The notes under the pieces: model-generated
The model's input: only the letters and a program-made list of their open reading frames with translations
Told to the model about the DNA's origin: nothing
Database searches by the model: none
In this document: positions 35,641 through 46,982 of the stretch, in pieces
Layout of the letters: the number at the start of each line of letters is the position of its first letter
Position numbering within the stretch: the stretch's first letter is position 1
Source of the DNA: Septoria linicola
Lineage: Eukaryota > Ascomycota > Dothideomycetes > Mycosphaerellales > Mycosphaerellaceae
Direction of reading: 5' to 3'
Assembly: GCA_024114885.1 (NCBI GenBank)
Contig: CP099426.1
Span: forward strand, 1,984,001-2,048,000
DNA length: 64,000 nucleotides
Translations under genes and position numbers: made by a program

Positions 35641-38600
35641 GCGCTTTATATCGCTCTAAGCTACTAATACGACTATTTAAAGACGTTCTCTTTCTCCCTT
35701 ACGTATAAAGAATAAGACTTCCCCTTTCTAGCGTTCTTTGACGCCTAAGCGCTTATTAAGACTGGCGCTTTCGCCTTCTACCTTACCTATTCGAAGTCTG
35801 ATATAAGGACTACCTAGATAAGATTCTTCGAAGAAAAGACGAAAAATAGCTTCTTTAAGTTCTATATAAGGTATAGCGCTCGCTCGTACTAATCGCGAAG
35901 GCTCTCTTATTAGTTTCTAGGCCTTAAGCGGATCTCTTACTAGTATAACAAACCTTGACAACGCTACCGAAGCTATTCTGTCGCTAGAAACGCTATAAGA
36001 ATAAGAGGAGAGTATCGACTTAGTACTTAAGTAAGTCGAGAAAGCGAACGATAGAATAAAGATTAGTATATTTAACTTCTTTAAACGCCTCTTAGCTAAG
36101 ATCTTACCGAAGTACCTTAACGCGTAGAGCGTAAAGCGCGATAATATAAAGAAGATACGCTAAGAAGGCCGAGACTTAGTAAAGGAGAGAAACTTAATCT
36201 AGTAGTAGCTACGTATAGAGTTTAGGCATAAGTAGAACTTCCCCTTCCTTAACTAAGTCTTATACGATAAAGAGATACTTAGGAACCTTCGTTAATAGTT
36301 AAATAAGTATAAAGGCGTCTTCGAAGAGAGCGAGCCTAAAGACTAGGTTTTCTTAGTATAGTAAAAGTAGGATCGTTTCTATTAGTAGGTAGCGAACATG
36401 TTCTCTCGTAGCTAGCATTTTTAGCTATAGAGAAGTAAGAAGACTCCCGGCTCGTAAGGCTTAGGCTTTATTAATACGAACTTAGATAGGAGACGCTACT
36501 AGAACAAGTTCAAGGTAGAGCTCTCGTAGGTCGACGTGTTTAGCTATAAGATAAGAGAGGCACGCCTAGAGGTAGGCTATAGACTTGATTAGTACGGATT
36601 TACGGTTAAGCTTACTAAAGGAGAGGCCTTCGAAGAACCGACTTACGTGTTCCCGGTAGTAGAGAAATAGCCCTTAATATCCTATAGACTATTACCTCCT
36701 CTTAGAAATCTAAGATCTAATAGACGACCCTCCTCCTCTACGCCTAAGAGCCTATCCTTATCTAGTCCTACTCGAAACTCTAGTTAAGAAAGAGAAGGAG
36801 AAGGAGAAGGTAATTTACTTACGACTCTAGAGCCTCGCCTTAGAGATTCTATATCGCCTAGTACTATATAGAGGCTAAAAGCTTAGTTAGAAAAGTTAAC
36901 GCTAAGCTCTATAAAGAAGCCTACGCCCGTCCTTTATAAGAGTAGAAGGCTTACTAGAATTCGTACTAGAGAAACTATTATTACCTCGATCGAGACTTCT
37001 CCTATACTAAGCGCTTCGAGCGATACTAATCCTATATAAGACTAAGTATTGCCTACGACGGAGCCGCTACCGGGTCCGTAACGCCTATCGCTAATCGTAC
37101 TAGAAGATAATAGTAGAATTAAGCTAGAGAGCGACTCGGAGCCTAATCTACGTTACTAGGCTTATATAAAAGATAGTATTACCTCCGAAGTCTACTACTA
37201 TATAATCGTTAGTAAAGCTCTTAAAGAAGTCGATAATGTCTAGGAGAAGAAGAAAGTAGCTAAGAGCTACGCTTTAATTAATATTCTTCTATACCTTAGC
37301 TAGCCTCTTTATAAAGAATATATAACTAAGATAGGTAATACTATAGGCTTGAAGCTACTAAAGACAGCTAACGTAACGTATACTCTCTACTAGCGTATTA
37401 TTTAGATAGGTAGTATAGCCGATCTCTAAGCCCTTATCGCCTAGAATACTTAAAACCGGACATAGTTCAAGCTAGAAGCGAATACTTTCTTCTCTAAGCT
37501 AGTAGGACGCTCTCGTCGTAGTAAGAAGAGTACTAATACTTAGGAGCTAGAGGACGATATTAACGCTCTAATACGTAAGGTAGGTAGAAGCTACCTCGGA
37601 CCCTTTTAGTTCTCCGCGACTAAGATAGACTTGAAGGTTACTTCTAACGTCTATTAGAGGGTTTAGGAGCTCTTAGACTACGATAGTAACGAGGGTACCT
37701 AGACCGATTACGGCTTCCTCTTTTGTTCTCCTTCTACTAGAGGCCTATTTTAGATCCTAGACTCTTTACTCGAAGCTATACGGTATAAGTTTATAGTGTA
37801 TCGATAGTATAATACGGCTATTAGTTAGTATAGTTAGTCTCGTAGTATATAGTACTCGCTGTCCTAATAGCTTCTTCGCTAATATCCTTTACTATAGCTA
37901 TACTAGCTAGTTACTACTCCGTATACGACCGTTAAGTACGTAGCCTACCTATCCGCTACCTTTTATATCTTCGACGATAAGGCTAGTTCTAACTACCCTA
38001 ACAGCTTCTAGTATATCGCCTTAAACGAGAATATACTACTTAAGGAGAAGGGGCTTGATTAGGTTCAATTTATAGTCTCTCTAGACGATACCGGCGATAG
38101 AAGACGACTTTTACTAACCTCGGACACGATTAGTAATAGGCTCTTTAACCCTAAGGAGGCAAAGTAGCTAGCGAGGCGTATTATCGCTAATAAGTAAAGC
38201 TATAGTATAGGCTTCGTCGAGACTATACCTCTAGTAATTACTAACGAAATAAAAGCTAATCTCAAGCTTAGTTAGAAGAATCCTTGTACTAATACGGGCT
38301 CGCTAGTTATTTCGTACCCCTATATCCCTTAGCGGTATACTCGTATAGGCGAAGAGTATCGCCTAATTCCGATAGTGTTTCTAGCCTACCCTAATAGTCG
38401 TATATTAGATAAGCTACCTAATAGTAATCACGTTAACGTTCCTACGATCTATAGCGTATATCTCTACTACGAGCGGATACCCTTTATAGCTTCTAGTACT
38501 ATGTACCCTATACGAGCGATAAAGCCTTTCGCTATAGAGGTACTATTAACCGGCCTAGGCCCGATTTCCGATACCTTAATAGGCCGAGTTCTATAGGCGG

Positions 38601-38878
38601 ATTAGGTAGTAAGTATAGAAATAAAGAAGCTCTTTAGTATAAGTAAGGAGGAATTCAAGGTCTATATAGCTAAATAGTAGACTACGGCTAAAGCTTAATT
38701 CGATACCGCCTACGCTATAGCTATAGATATTAAGGAGCATATATTTAGCGAAGCTAGCTTTATAAACGTAGATAGTAACTTAGAAGTGTTAGCGTCGAAG
38801 AAGAGAGAGGCTATTCTTAAGGAGATCTCTAAGGATATAGTAGAAGAATAGCGGCTAGCGAATAATAATCGGATCTAA
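35641..38878 (+). pseudogene. Gypsy-A ORF3, unrecognised third gene (broken)
   Basis: One frame can be followed from about 35641 to a TAA at 38876-38878, roughly 1,080 codons, with the stop pattern of a RIP-damaged gene (TAG/TAA only, spread evenly) and no frame change. I do not recognise the product. Visible features are a Trp/Gln-rich N-terminal third (many TAG runs near 36200-36450), a Ser/Pro-rich part, a Glu/Gly run near 36790, a basic stretch RSRRSKKS near 37510, and a compact C-terminal part whose longest open piece is 38375-38596 (LTGLGPISDTLIGRVL at its end). No transmembrane segment, protease, RT or integrase motif is seen. The start codon is not identifiable. It lies downstream of integrase, where other LTR elements may carry envelope-like or accessory genes. 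The same ORF is in Gypsy-B. Confidence 0.65.
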
Positions 38879-38892
38879 GAAGGTGTTTTTAG

Positions 38893-38917
38893 TAGTTATC
38901 GTTAGAAAAGGCAACTA
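38893..38917. repeat. 25-bp palindrome, 3' copy (Gypsy-A)
   Basis: Starts TAGTTATCGTTA and ends AGGCAACTA, the most diverged of the four palindromes. It sits 14 bp after the ORF3 stop and about 120 bp before the polypurine tract. Confidence 0.65.
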
Positions 38918-39025
38918 TTTAATAAGCCTCTAATTGAAAGTTTAATAGACTTTAATAGAAAAACTAGCTGGTTTTAAGTAATTCTAAGTAAGGTCTATAG
39001 GTAGTTAGATATCTAGTTAGATACT

Positions 39026-39038
39026 AAGGAAGGGAGGA
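39026..39038 (+). other. Polypurine tract of Gypsy-A
   Basis: AAGGAAGGGAGGA, 13 purines ending one base before the 3' LTR, the expected site of plus-strand priming. Confidence 0.8.
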
Positions 39039-39039
39039 T

Positions 39040-39318
39040 TAGTAAGGTAAAGGCCTACCTATATACCGTACTTAGCAGTTTTAGTATAAAAGCAAGGTAG
39101 TAGCTCGTTTCTAAGATAGGAATGTTTACTCTACTTAATTAATTTAATGTCCTACGGTCCTAGTATAGGCTCTTAGTCTTAGGACTACTATTTTGAGCTC
39201 GTTACTACTAGTTAATTAATATATTATAAGACTATTACTATCCGAACAGGTCTTGTTCTATAGCGACTACTCTCTTACCTGCCTAGAGGGTTAGTATTAG
39301 GGTAGTTGTTATCTATTA
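39040..39318 (+). repeat. 3' LTR of Gypsy-A
   Basis: 279 bp, colinear with 7173-7451, differing mainly by transitions. It is followed by CTAG (39319-39322) and then Gypsy-B integrase on the minus strand. Confidence 0.9.
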
Positions 39319-39322
39319 CTAG

Positions 39323-40041
39323 CTCGATTAGTAGTACTACGTTACGCCTAATTATTACCTCTAACGGTATTAGGCTAGTAGTAGAGACTATTATCGTTCT
39401 CTCTACCTATAGAACCGCTAGAATATAGTTACGAATCGTATAAAGGCCGCCGTTAGAGAGCTTTAAGTAAGCGTCTAATATTGTCTTATAGCCGACTTTA
39501 ACGATAGCGTTAGACTAAGAGTAGTATAGCGAAATATTAATACGTTTAATACTATACGATAGTAGTAGCTTCTCTATATTACTAAGGTTAGTCTTATAGT
39601 TGTCGAGGATAACTTCTATAGCGGTACCCTACTAGTAAAAGATCTCTTCCTATATAAACCTTACTATCTATACTAAGGAGATACTCTTTACTAGGTACTA
39701 GAATATACGTACTTCTAGCTAGCGCGATAGAGATTCGCGTATAACTATTAACGAATAGTTCTTCGAGACATATAAGCCGTCGATATACTACCTCTAGCCG
39801 ACTATAACTTAGAGTAGGATTTATAGTTCTCTAGGTACCTATCGTCTATACCGAAGACTATAAATAGTATACTACTAAATAGCGAGCGAGATTTAAGCCT
39901 AGACTCTATCTTACTACTATCGTTTCTAGATAAGATTATACGTCTATTTAGCGCTATAGTAACCGTTCTTATAGTAGTATACTCTAATAATACGAGCTCG
40001 TACTTTAGGTTTATCGATAACTCGCTTATAAAGAGTATAGG
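39323..40041 (-). pseudogene. Gypsy-B pol: deletion junction and integrase, 5' part
   Basis: Minus-strand Gypsy-B between C5 and Gypsy-A. Next to C5 the sequence passes straight from Gypsy-A position about 18325 to about 20332, so RT and RNase H are missing. The junction lies in the repeat at 40011-40026. The rest is integrase: a zinc-binding-type N-terminal part, then the catalytic core with the downstream NAIVE-type region. The frame is cut at 39322, where Gypsy-A has inserted and duplicated CTAG; integrase resumes at 7172 on the far side. The empty site for C3 is visible near 39810. Without RT this copy cannot have been autonomous after the deletion. Confidence 0.78.
40011..40026 (-). other. 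Deletion junction replacing RT-RNase H in Gypsy-B
   Basis: The single 16-base sequence here (minus strand AGCGAGTTATCGATAA) stands where Gypsy-A has two similar copies, at 18319-18334 and 20326-20341. The 2,007 bases between them are absent. The deletion length is divisible by three. Confidence 0.8.
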
Positions 40042-40319
40042 TGTTAAAAGTGGAGGGCGTTTATAGATACTATATAATGTTAAGGAGGGTATAGCGTAGT
40101 AAAGAAGAATAGGGGATCAATCTTGAACTAACTTATATACATAGTATAGTAGTAATATACTAGGAACTAAATATAAAGTTGATTTTGTTAGTTATCTAAG
40201 AAGAGAAGAAAGAGAAGCAAGATATACCTCTTACTAAGCCTTAGGTAGATGCCTTAGGCATCCAGAACTATGCTTAGAAGTCTATATCTAGACTAACTAT
40301 CTAGGATACATTCTTAATA
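40042..40319 (-). repeat. C5 3' LTR
   Basis: 278 bp, TGTTAAAAG ... TTCTTAATA on the + strand. Confidence 0.93.
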
Positions 40320-40906
40320 CTCCTACTTATGCTATATAGTCAGATCTTTTAATAGATCATCTGTAGTACTCAAATGCTAGTCCTAATCTTAATTAGTTAT
40401 TAAGTACTTGCTTTTTAGACTAATAACTAGATAGTACTAACTATTAATCTAACAAACTTTCTATACTACTATCTCCTACAAAAAGGTAAAAGAAATGCCT
40501 TCTATAAGATCTTCCTCCTCTCTTATATAGGAGTAGATTATTTAGGATATAGACTATCTAGTAAGTTGCCCCTATCCTTTCTTATAGCTAATTCTAATAG
40601 CTCCCTAGATTCTTTATAGCCTAGTCCCCTACTTAGTTATATTCTATATAGCTTCTTAGTTCCCTAATAGTCTTTAGGGTATACTATTCTTAGCTATAAG
40701 GATCTTGTATTAAGCTAGGGAGCAGAGTAACTATATACTAGTAGAGGAGATAATAGCTACTATAGAGGAGGTCTTTAATATTAACTAGTACTTGGCCTTA
40801 GGAGGTGTCTAGTTTAGCTAGGTACTATATAGTAATATTATAGTTAGTAACAGGTCTAACATTAGTAAGAGCATTTAGGACTTTATAAAGTCTAACTAAG
40901 GAGGAG

Positions 40907-43900
40907 TCAAGTAACTAAAATCTTTCTTTTAGACTCCTCTTAGTTCAACTCTAAGGCTTGGAGTTATCTTTTGTATATCTCTTATATAAGGCAGAGCTGC
41001 CTTACAAACTCCTGAAACTATAGTCTATTCTTTAGCTTAGTAAGACTATCTACTACTATCTCTTTTATGTTCATATATTCTATAGAGATAAGTCTGTTCT
41101 ACTAGAGCTTTCTTATAGTATTGTATAAGATATTAATATGTTTAGACTTGTTATAAACATATAAGTCCTTAACTAGAGTAAGAGCAGCTTAGTTATTACC
41201 TTTTAGCTAAATTAGCCTGATTCTAGTAATAGTTTCTTAGTTACTAAGGATCCTTAGTTAGTAAGAACATTCTTCTACTAACTCTGGGCATCCAAGCTCT
41301 CTTAAAAGAGTACTAAGGAACTATAACTGTTTTGTATATATACCTATAGCTATGTATTTAGCTTCTATTATAGATATAGCTACAGATTTCTACTTCTTAC
41401 TTATCTAGGAGATTAGTATACTATAAAGGAAGAAGACATATCTAAGGATTAAGACTCTATTAGTCTTGTCTATTATATAGTTAGAGTCTATATATCTAGT
41501 AAGAAAGCCTTAACTATTCCTTAAGTATCTTAGACTAAGGTCTAGGTTTGATCTCAGGTATCTAGTTAGCTTCTTTAGAGCCTTTATATATCCTACTATT
41601 AGATTACTAACATAGGAGCTTAATCTTCTAAGGGCAAATAAAATGTCTAGTCTTATAACAGTTATAAGCTATATCTATGTTCTAATAATGGATTAGTACT
41701 CCTATTTGTTATACCTTTTATTATTTGGTCTAGTAGGCTTTAGACTTTTATAGCTGTCTATTAGTAAAAGAGTTAGTAATATAGTCTCTTGACCTATTCC
41801 TATCTTAGCTAGGTTCTCTTAGATATAGTACTTCTAGTTAAGTTTCAGCTAGCCTTACTATCTGTTTCTTATTAGTCTTATTCTAAGAATCTTGTCTAGT
41901 TCTCTAAGATCTTTAATCTTAAAGACCTTACTAAGTTGGTCTTTAAACTAGAGGACATCTTCTAGTCTCTCTATAGTAATAGGTATATTATTAATATAGA
42001 TTAGGATTATTAGGTCTTTCCTTTTCTTATAGATTAGAAGATATAAGTCCACTTCTAATTATCTGAATCCTATTCCTTTCAGCTTTAACATATATAGCTG
42101 ATTCTAGTCTCTTATAGCTTACTTCAGCCTATAGAGACTCCTTAGAACTTATAAGACTATACTAGTTAGTAGGTTAATACCTAGTAGTAGGATTATATAG
42201 ATATCCTTATATAGGGTACTCTCTATAAATACATTGTTTATATCTACTTAGTGCAGAACTAGGTCCTTCTTATAGACTATAGCCATAAATCCTCTTAGAG
42301 TATCCTACCTAACTATAGGGGTAAAAGTCTCTATATAGTCTACTCTATACTTTTAGGAGAACCCTCTTATAACTAGTCTTGCCTTAAACTTTTTAATAGC
42401 TCTACTAAGCTTTCTCTTAATATTAAAGACCTATCTTAAGGTAACTAGGTTAGCCCCTTTTAGTAGGACTACTATAGTCTAGGTATTGTTACTTATAAGT
42501 ATATCTAGCTCCTTCTAAATAGCTTCTTACTAGAGATAACCCTACTTAGGATCACTTACTACTTCCTTATAGTTCTTTAGGATTAGAACCTCCTATTTAT
42601 GCATTCCTACTTCTTTAGTAGCTAAGAATATAATCTCTTTAACTTCCTCTAAGAATTTTAGGTCCTATAGGATACCTAGGTTAATAGAGCTTATAGCTAA
42701 GAAGAAAGCCTAATACTCTAAGAGCATTTCCTTGTCTAGCTAACTATTCTAATCTAGCTTAAGCCTAATTAGCTTTAGCTTCTAGTTAAATCTATTAAGT
42801 TCTTAGGATGCTTTCCTCTTTCTAAGGGTTTACTTTAAGGCTATCTACTCCTAATCTACCTCTATAGTTTCTTAAGTAGAATTCTTAGATTCTTTCTTAA
42901 CTTTCCCTTAGTCTAGGAATTTTCTATACTCTCCTATATCTTCTAGTAGAGGTAGAAGTTATATAAAGAGTTTCTTTCCTTCCTAAACCTATATTAATAG
43001 CTAAGAGAGAGGAGGCTTCTACTAGCCTAGACTAGGAGCACCTAGAGTACTCCTACTAGCTTATAGAGTAGGCTAGCTAATAGTTCTTAGCCTTCTAATA
43101 GGTCTTCTTTCTAGAGCTAAACTAGGGAGATTCTTAATCTTAATATTTAAGTCTAATTCTCTACCTAGCTTATCTTTAAAGAAGATTATATTAGTATGCT
43201 ACTTAATAGCCTTTATGTCTAGCTCCTAGAACTTCTATACCTTTACTATATTATTATAGTATCTAATAAACATAGCATCCTTTCCTCTGTTTATTAGTTT
43301 GTTACTCCTTGCCTACTAAGGCTGTACTCTTATATCTATATATACTATAGCTCTATATCCCTATACCTTAAGGTAGGAGACTATTAGTTTGATCCTATTA
43401 AAAGCTTTATTAGGTAAGAGCTTGAATCCCTTAATATCAGGTCTATTTAGAAGCTTGTTCCTTATATATACCTATACTTCAAGAGCTTCTAGCTAAAACT
43501 TAATAGGTATCTTGCTTTCTTCAAGTATTACTCTAATAGAGGCCTCTAATGTTTAGATAGACCTCTTAACTACTCTATTCTAGAGTGAATTATAGGCCTT
43601 AGTTAGCTCAAGAGTGATTCTAAAGTCCTTCTCCTACTATTTAATTAAAGTAGTAATCTCTCTAGCATTATTAGCCCTTATAGACTTAAGGAGTGCTACT
43701 AACTGCCTTTCTACCTTAATCCTCTAGTTCTAAAGAGTAGTTAGTGTATCTGATCTAGCCTTAAGTAGAAATGCCTATTTCTTTCTTAAGAAGTTATTAA
43801 TAATCTTAAGCTACTATATAAAACCTTTTACTAATAATAGTAATAGTCTATAGATATCTACTAATATAAGGGCTAATCTTTTAGGTCTTCTCTTAATAGA

Positions 43901-45916
43901 CTTGCCTAGGTGTTTCTTTATCTTGCCTATTATATAGATCCTATACTTATACTCTTCCTAGTTAGGAATTAGAATTCTTTCCTTTAGGTTAGTAACTTTA
44001 TAAAGGTTTAAGAGTAACCCTCTTCTAAAGTATGTAAATCTTCTATACTATAGCTCCTACTATTTTAGATCCTTCTCTAATAGGGCAGTATAGGCATTAT
44101 TAACCTCTATAGGATTATATAGTAAGTAATATAACTTTTCCTATAGGAGAGGTAATATCTTACTAACAAATAGAATACCTCTAACTAGCTTGGTCTTTAT
44201 AACTGTTTAGCTATCTAGGGAGGTGAGAGTGAAATCAGGCTTCTAGACTCTAAATTGCTTACTAAACTAATCCTATAATATAAGATTTACTTTAAGATTA
44301 GGAACAAATAGTACTCTATTAAGTAGAACTTCTCCTCCTAAGATTCCCTTTATCTATACTAGTCTAGAGTAGGTTATATAGAGGTATCCTCCTCCTACCT
44401 TAATCTATACTTTCTTCCTTAGTAGCTTTACTAATCTGAAGAAGGATAGTTAGTTAGTTATATAGGATAAGGTATAGGAATCTAAGAGCTATTCTTAGGG
44501 TAACAACTTGCCTTTAGCCTTAATTATAGAATAGGCTAACTTATCTTGGTTATTATCTTCTAATAGGGAATTATTATTACTTCTAGAACTAGAGTAAGTT
44601 CTAGAATTAGAACTAGAACTAGACTTCTAGGCTAAAAATCCTTTCTTTAGAAGCTTTCTAGACTTTTCTATCCTTTAAAGCTACTTGCCTATTTTCTAGA
44701 CAACCTTCTTTAGCTTATTATATAATAATAACTTATAGATAGCTTTCTTAATATATCTAGTATTCCTTAGTAAAGAGGATCTTCTAACCTTCTCTCTAAG
44801 GAATAATCCCTAAGGGTCCTTCTAGTTCTTAGTACTATTTCTCTACTAGGACAGTTTCTTAGTAGTAGGGAGGTTAGGACAATCCTTTAACTAGTACTTC
44901 CCTTTCTTATAGAGCTAGTATATTAGTAGAGACTTTCCTTAGTAGGGCTACCTAGAATAGAATATAGCTAGACCTATGTCTATCTTATCTAGATTATCTC
45001 TTACCTCTTAGGACTTAAATAGAAGGAGAATAGTATCTATATCTAAGGATAGTTAGGTTATAATAGTATCCTTAGCTACTTAGTATAATATAGGTAGGGA
45101 CTATAGGAGATGTTTTAGCCTTTTCTCTTAGCTCTAGTAGTAGGCTTCCTAAGGATCAATCTTAGTAATCCTCTTACCTAAGCCTCTAAGGTGTCTCTAT
45201 ACTTCCCTAATTGTCTTATTAGGTAATATCCTAAATATAATAAACTACTTAATTAGACCTATAGTATAGGACTTTAGGACTCTATTATACTTGTTCTAGA
45301 GAATTACCTATATCTTAGCTACTAGTATAGTAATATACTATGTCTCTAGCTCTATCTTATTATCTTTACTAATACTATATCTAATACTAAACCTATATAC
45401 TGTATTGTCTTTTAAGAAGTGTTGATTCTAAGTGATATATATCTGAAGACTAGTGTCCTACTAAACTGTATATAGGTTCCCTCTAATAATTAGTTAGCTA
45501 ATTGCCTAGAACTAGTCCTTTCCTTCTAGCTTGTCTATCTGTAGCTTAAACTATCTCTTCTAGTTAGTTCTGTCTAGGATTAGAATCCTTTAGCTCTTCT
45601 TATCCTCTTAGTCTATTATAGAAATAGGTAAATAGAATAAATAATTAGTAGAATACTTTAGACTAGCTAAGGATTCTAGAGAAGGGTAATTTCTTATAGT
45701 AGGGAGACTAGCTCTAAGGGACAGGGATTCCTCGTATTTAGGAAATTACTAAGACTTAGATCTTTCTCTCTTAGCAGAGTTTCTATTACTAGGTAGTAGG
45801 AAGGCTAAGTAGCCTCTTCTAACTCTAGTAATACTAGGTGTAATAGTAGAGAACTAGGCAGGTATTAATAAAGTAGAAACATACTACTGTCTTATAGAGA
45901 TCTTTACTAACTTATA
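40907..45916 (-). pseudogene. C5 Copia gag-pol (broken)
   Basis: Minus strand, full length, one frame, domains as in C6. The RT box is at 41987-41998. The stop codon is TGA (40907-40909), as in C4. Internal TAG/TAA are frequent. The 3' untranslated part is 40320-40906 and holds nothing recognisable. Confidence 0.84.
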
Positions 45917-46004
45917 TACTACTAGGTACAAACTAGCTTCGTTAGTAATATAGTTAGGGAAACTTCTAGGCCCTAAATGTTTTCTATAAACTATAAGGGA
46001 TACA

Positions 46005-46062
46005 AGTAACCTGTACTAATATAGGTTACTCCTATTTAGTATATAAACCCGGGCTTATAACC
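46005..46062 (-). other. C5 primer-binding site and leader hairpin
   Basis: The primer-binding site is 46048-46062 (GGTTATAAGCCCGGG on the minus strand); the hairpin is at 46005-46030, with one arm base changed. Confidence 0.82.
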
Positions 46063-46340
46063 TATTAAAAGTAGAGGGCGTTTATAGATACTATATAATA
46101 TCAAGGAGGGTATAGCGTAGTAAAGAAGAATAGGGGATTAATCTTGAACTGACTTATATATATAGTATAGTAGTAATATGCTAGGAACTAAATATAAAGT
46201 TGATTTTGTTAGTTATCTAAGAAGAGAAGAAAGAGAAGCAAGATATACCTCTTGCTAAGCCTTAGGTGGATGCCTTAGGTATCTAGAACTATACTTAGAA
46301 GTCTATATCTAGACTAACTATCTAGGATGTATTCTTAATA
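46063..46340 (-). repeat. C5 5' LTR
   Basis: 278 bp, TATTAAAAG ... TTCTTAATA on the + strand; both outer dinucleotides are RIP-changed. Confidence 0.93.
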
Positions 46341-46345
46341 ATAGG

Positions 46346-46558
46346 CGCTAATATAATTATCTAGCTTCCGCTACCCTATAGCTTCTTTATTACGAGCTCT
46401 CTCTACTACTATATTAATAGCGGCCGAGATAACGTACGTCTTCTCGCTAAGCTCGTCGTCTACTTTATCGGAAATAACCTCGTCGTAGAGTCTAGGTTCT
46501 TAGATAGCTAGCTCTGCCTCTCTAATCTTCCTACGAGTAATTATTAAGTATTCGCTCT
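46346..46558 (-). pseudogene. Gypsy-B pol fragment before the RT (between C5 and C6)
   Basis: A 213-bp island of minus-strand Gypsy-B between two Copia insertions, with target duplications ATAGG (left, C5) and GCTCT (right, C6). It corresponds to Gypsy-A about 18080-18310, where the sequence is unbroken across both insertion points. It encodes part of the region between protease and RT and has no recognisable catalytic motif. Confidence 0.75.
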
Positions 46559-46836
46559 TGTTAAGAATGTATCCTAGATAGTTAGTCTAGATATAGACTT
46601 CTAAGCATAGTTCTAGATGCCTAAGGCATCTACCTAAGGCTTAGTAAGAGGTATATCTTGCTTCTCTTTCTTCCCTTCTTAGATAACTAACTCAATCAAC
46701 TTTGTATTTAGTTCCTAGCATATTACTACTACACTATATATATAAGTTAGTTCAAGATTAATCCCCTATTCTTCTTTACTACGCTATACCCTCCTTAATA
46801 TTGTGTAGTATCTACAAACGCTCTCTACTTTTAACA
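46559..46836 (+). repeat. C6 5' LTR
   Basis: 278 bp with intact ends TGTTAAGAATG ... CTTTTAACA. Confidence 0.94.
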
Positions 46837-46894
46837 GGTTATAAGCCTAGGTTTGTGCACTAAATAGGAGTAACCTATATTAGTACAGGTTACT
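46837..46894 (+). other. C6 primer-binding site and leader hairpin
   Basis: The primer-binding site is 46837-46851 (GGTTATAAGCCTAGG) with no gap to the LTR; the hairpin is at 46869-46894 (arms AGTAACCT and AGGTTACT). Confidence 0.83.
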
Positions 46895-46982
46895 TGTATT
46901 CTTTATAGTTTGTAGAAAACATTTAGGGCCTAGAAGTTTCCCTAACTATATTACTAACGAAGCTAGTTTGTACCTAGTAGTA

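Larger units (their letters stand above)
7173..39318 (+). mobile_element. Gypsy-A, complete Ty3/Gypsy retrotransposon nested in Gypsy-B
   Basis: Plus-strand element with two 279-bp LTRs (7173-7451 and 39040-39318) and target duplication CTAG (7169-7172 / 39319-39322), inserted into the integrase of Gypsy-B. Its own DNA is 7173-9962, 16267-20535 and 33144-39318, or 13,234 bp after removing C2, C3 and C4. Its order is leader, gag, retropepsin, RT, RNase H, integrase, repeat spacer, ORF3, polypurine tract. Finding integrase after RT/RNase H places it in Ty3/Gypsy. It is long for that group because of the extra ORF and spacer. All reading frames are broken by RIP-type stops. Confidence 0.92.
40042..46340 (-). 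mobile_element. Copia copy C5, complete, in Gypsy-B pol
   Basis: 6,299 bp, minus strand, target duplication ATAGG (40037-40041 / 46341-46345). The unbroken site is Gypsy-A 18300-18320. Both LTRs carry GATTTTGTTAG, the mark shared with C1. Confidence 0.95.

Noticed and set aside
38375..38596. Stand-alone small gene starting at GTG
   Set aside because: The same frame continues upstream and downstream with RIP-type stops; it is the longest surviving piece of ORF3.
2965..39318. One giant inverted duplication
   Set aside because: The two arms are sister Gypsy elements in opposite orientation; LTR limits and the CTAG duplication show a transposition.
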